64,000 bases of DNA from Vitellaria paradoxa (taxonomy: Eukaryota; Streptophyta; Magnoliopsida; Ericales; Sapotaceae): positions 13,221,167-13,285,166 of the forward strand of contig CM034236.1 of the NCBI GenBank assembly GCA_019916065.1. The letters run 5' to 3'. Each line of letters begins with the position of its first letter. Within the stretch, counting starts at the first letter, position 1. The position numbers and the translations under genes were made by a program. Of this stretch, positions 63,217-64,000 are shown one piece after another. The notes under the pieces are model-generated. The model had not been told where the DNA came from, made no database searches, and worked only from the letters and a program-made list of their open reading frames with translations.

Positions 63217-64000
63217 AGTTAAAGGATGCTCGCCTCGAAGGAAAAGAAAATTTGTTAATTGCAAGGAAATGTAGATGCGTTTTTCCACATCTCCAACGAG
63301 TTGATTACTTTGAATCGGCATAAAGGGAATGACCATAAAATAGACTCATAAGTGAAGTGCAGAGAGAGAGAGAGAGTTTTTCATATAGAATATGAAACAG
63401 AATTAACTAAGTGAAAACTGGAGCAGGTGAGATGCATTATTTGAGCTAGATAACTCCAATGGTGTGCACGTTGATGAATAACTCACCTCATAGCATTCAA
63501 ACGGCTTATAATGTCAATAAAAGGCCAAGAGGTGTTGGGTAGATATTTTATGAATATAAACTAGACCTTCCACTACGAATACCAAGAGTGAGCTGCTTTG
63601 TTTCTGTGATTAATATATACTCCCACATGTTCCAGTGATTAATATTATAGGGCTTCAGAAATTTTGTTGGCTAAAATTTTGAGAATAATTAGTTCTTCAG
63701 TAAAGAATATCTTTTTGTTTTAGGAGATTATTTCTTGTTATTTATTCATTATTCATTATTAGAGTACCTAACTAATAGAGATTGCTGTCTTACAAGCCAA
63801 ATGGCTGTTGATGTGTTACAAATTGCATTGGCTGATAAGTATTTGACAACACATGTATCCAAATCACTTGGGTGTGTTCGGATCAAGGATTTGTTAAGAG
63901 AAAAGGAAAGGGATGAGGATTTAAACTTATTTCCTGTGTTTGGTTTGTATTGGAAAATGGTAGAAAAAGACACATGGGATTTGAGAAATTTAGTATAATT
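63217..64000 (+). other. Remainder of aldo-keto reductase intron 4
   Basis: No further exon of the reductase is recognisable. A plus-strand open frame at 63735-63998 has no known domain and lacks gene context. The next exon, expected to begin with G (completing Trp) followed by a P-D-R-Y-like start, must lie to the right. Confidence 0.5.

Noticed and set aside
63735..63998. Next exon or nested gene at the right edge
   Set aside because: Sequence does not match the expected aldo-keto reductase continuation and no family is recognisable.

Overview
This is plant nuclear DNA. The evidence is genes with GT-AG introns, an 11S seed globulin, a coiled-coil NLR immune receptor, plant cytosolic malate dehydrogenase, a plant DUF761 protein and a plastid-type aldo-keto reductase. 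All sit in very AT-rich sequence full of MITEs, tRNA-derived SINEs, LINE remnants and one decayed Ty3/gypsy element. The globulin ([16 protein letters not shown] N-terminus, NGLEET cleavage site) fits a broad-leaved angiosperm, possibly a magnoliid or early-diverging dicot, but the species cannot be named from the sequence. I found no prokaryote-like operon, CRISPR array, rRNA or convincing functional tRNA gene.

Layout. 1-1234 (-): 5' half of a CC-NB-ARC gene cut by the window edge, with a SINE in its intron. 1235-4152: its upstream region and a second, coding-free copy of that region, so the insertions in copy one can be read against copy two. 4153-6202: a truncated, frameshifted duplicate of the 3' end of malate dehydrogenase. 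7259-12685 (-): the intact seven-exon malate dehydrogenase gene (332 aa), with a SINE in intron 1. 12807-18480: non-coding sequence with tandem repeats and MITEs. 18491-20984 (-): a DUF761 gene reconstructed here from two exons whose intron is loaded with MITEs. 21185-29075: AT-rich repeats. 29076-33256 (-): a complete four-exon 11S globulin gene (490 aa) whose first intron appears to begin with GC instead of GT, with TATA, ABRE-like and RY motifs upstream. 33880-41446: AT-rich degenerate repeats. 41447-48354 (+): a Ty3/gypsy element with both LTRs and a stop-riddled gag-pol whose 3' end runs into the LTR. 48355-51073: repeats and a TIR element. 51074 to the right edge (+): first four exons of an aldo-keto reductase whose long introns hold an RTE-type LINE split by a TIR element, and a Mutator-like element with TIRs of about 170 bp, itself split by a 5'-truncated L1-type LINE.

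The genes do not form a pathway; they are ordinary single plant genes (defence, central carbon metabolism, seed storage, redox). The most informative content is structural: several insertions with readable target-site duplications, a tandem gene duplication with a datable frameshift, a non-canonical splice donor, and two nested-transposon cases. I did not find evidence for a previously undescribed biological system. Splice sites were chosen by reading frame, GT/AG consensus and recalled family alignments; none has been tested against transcripts.
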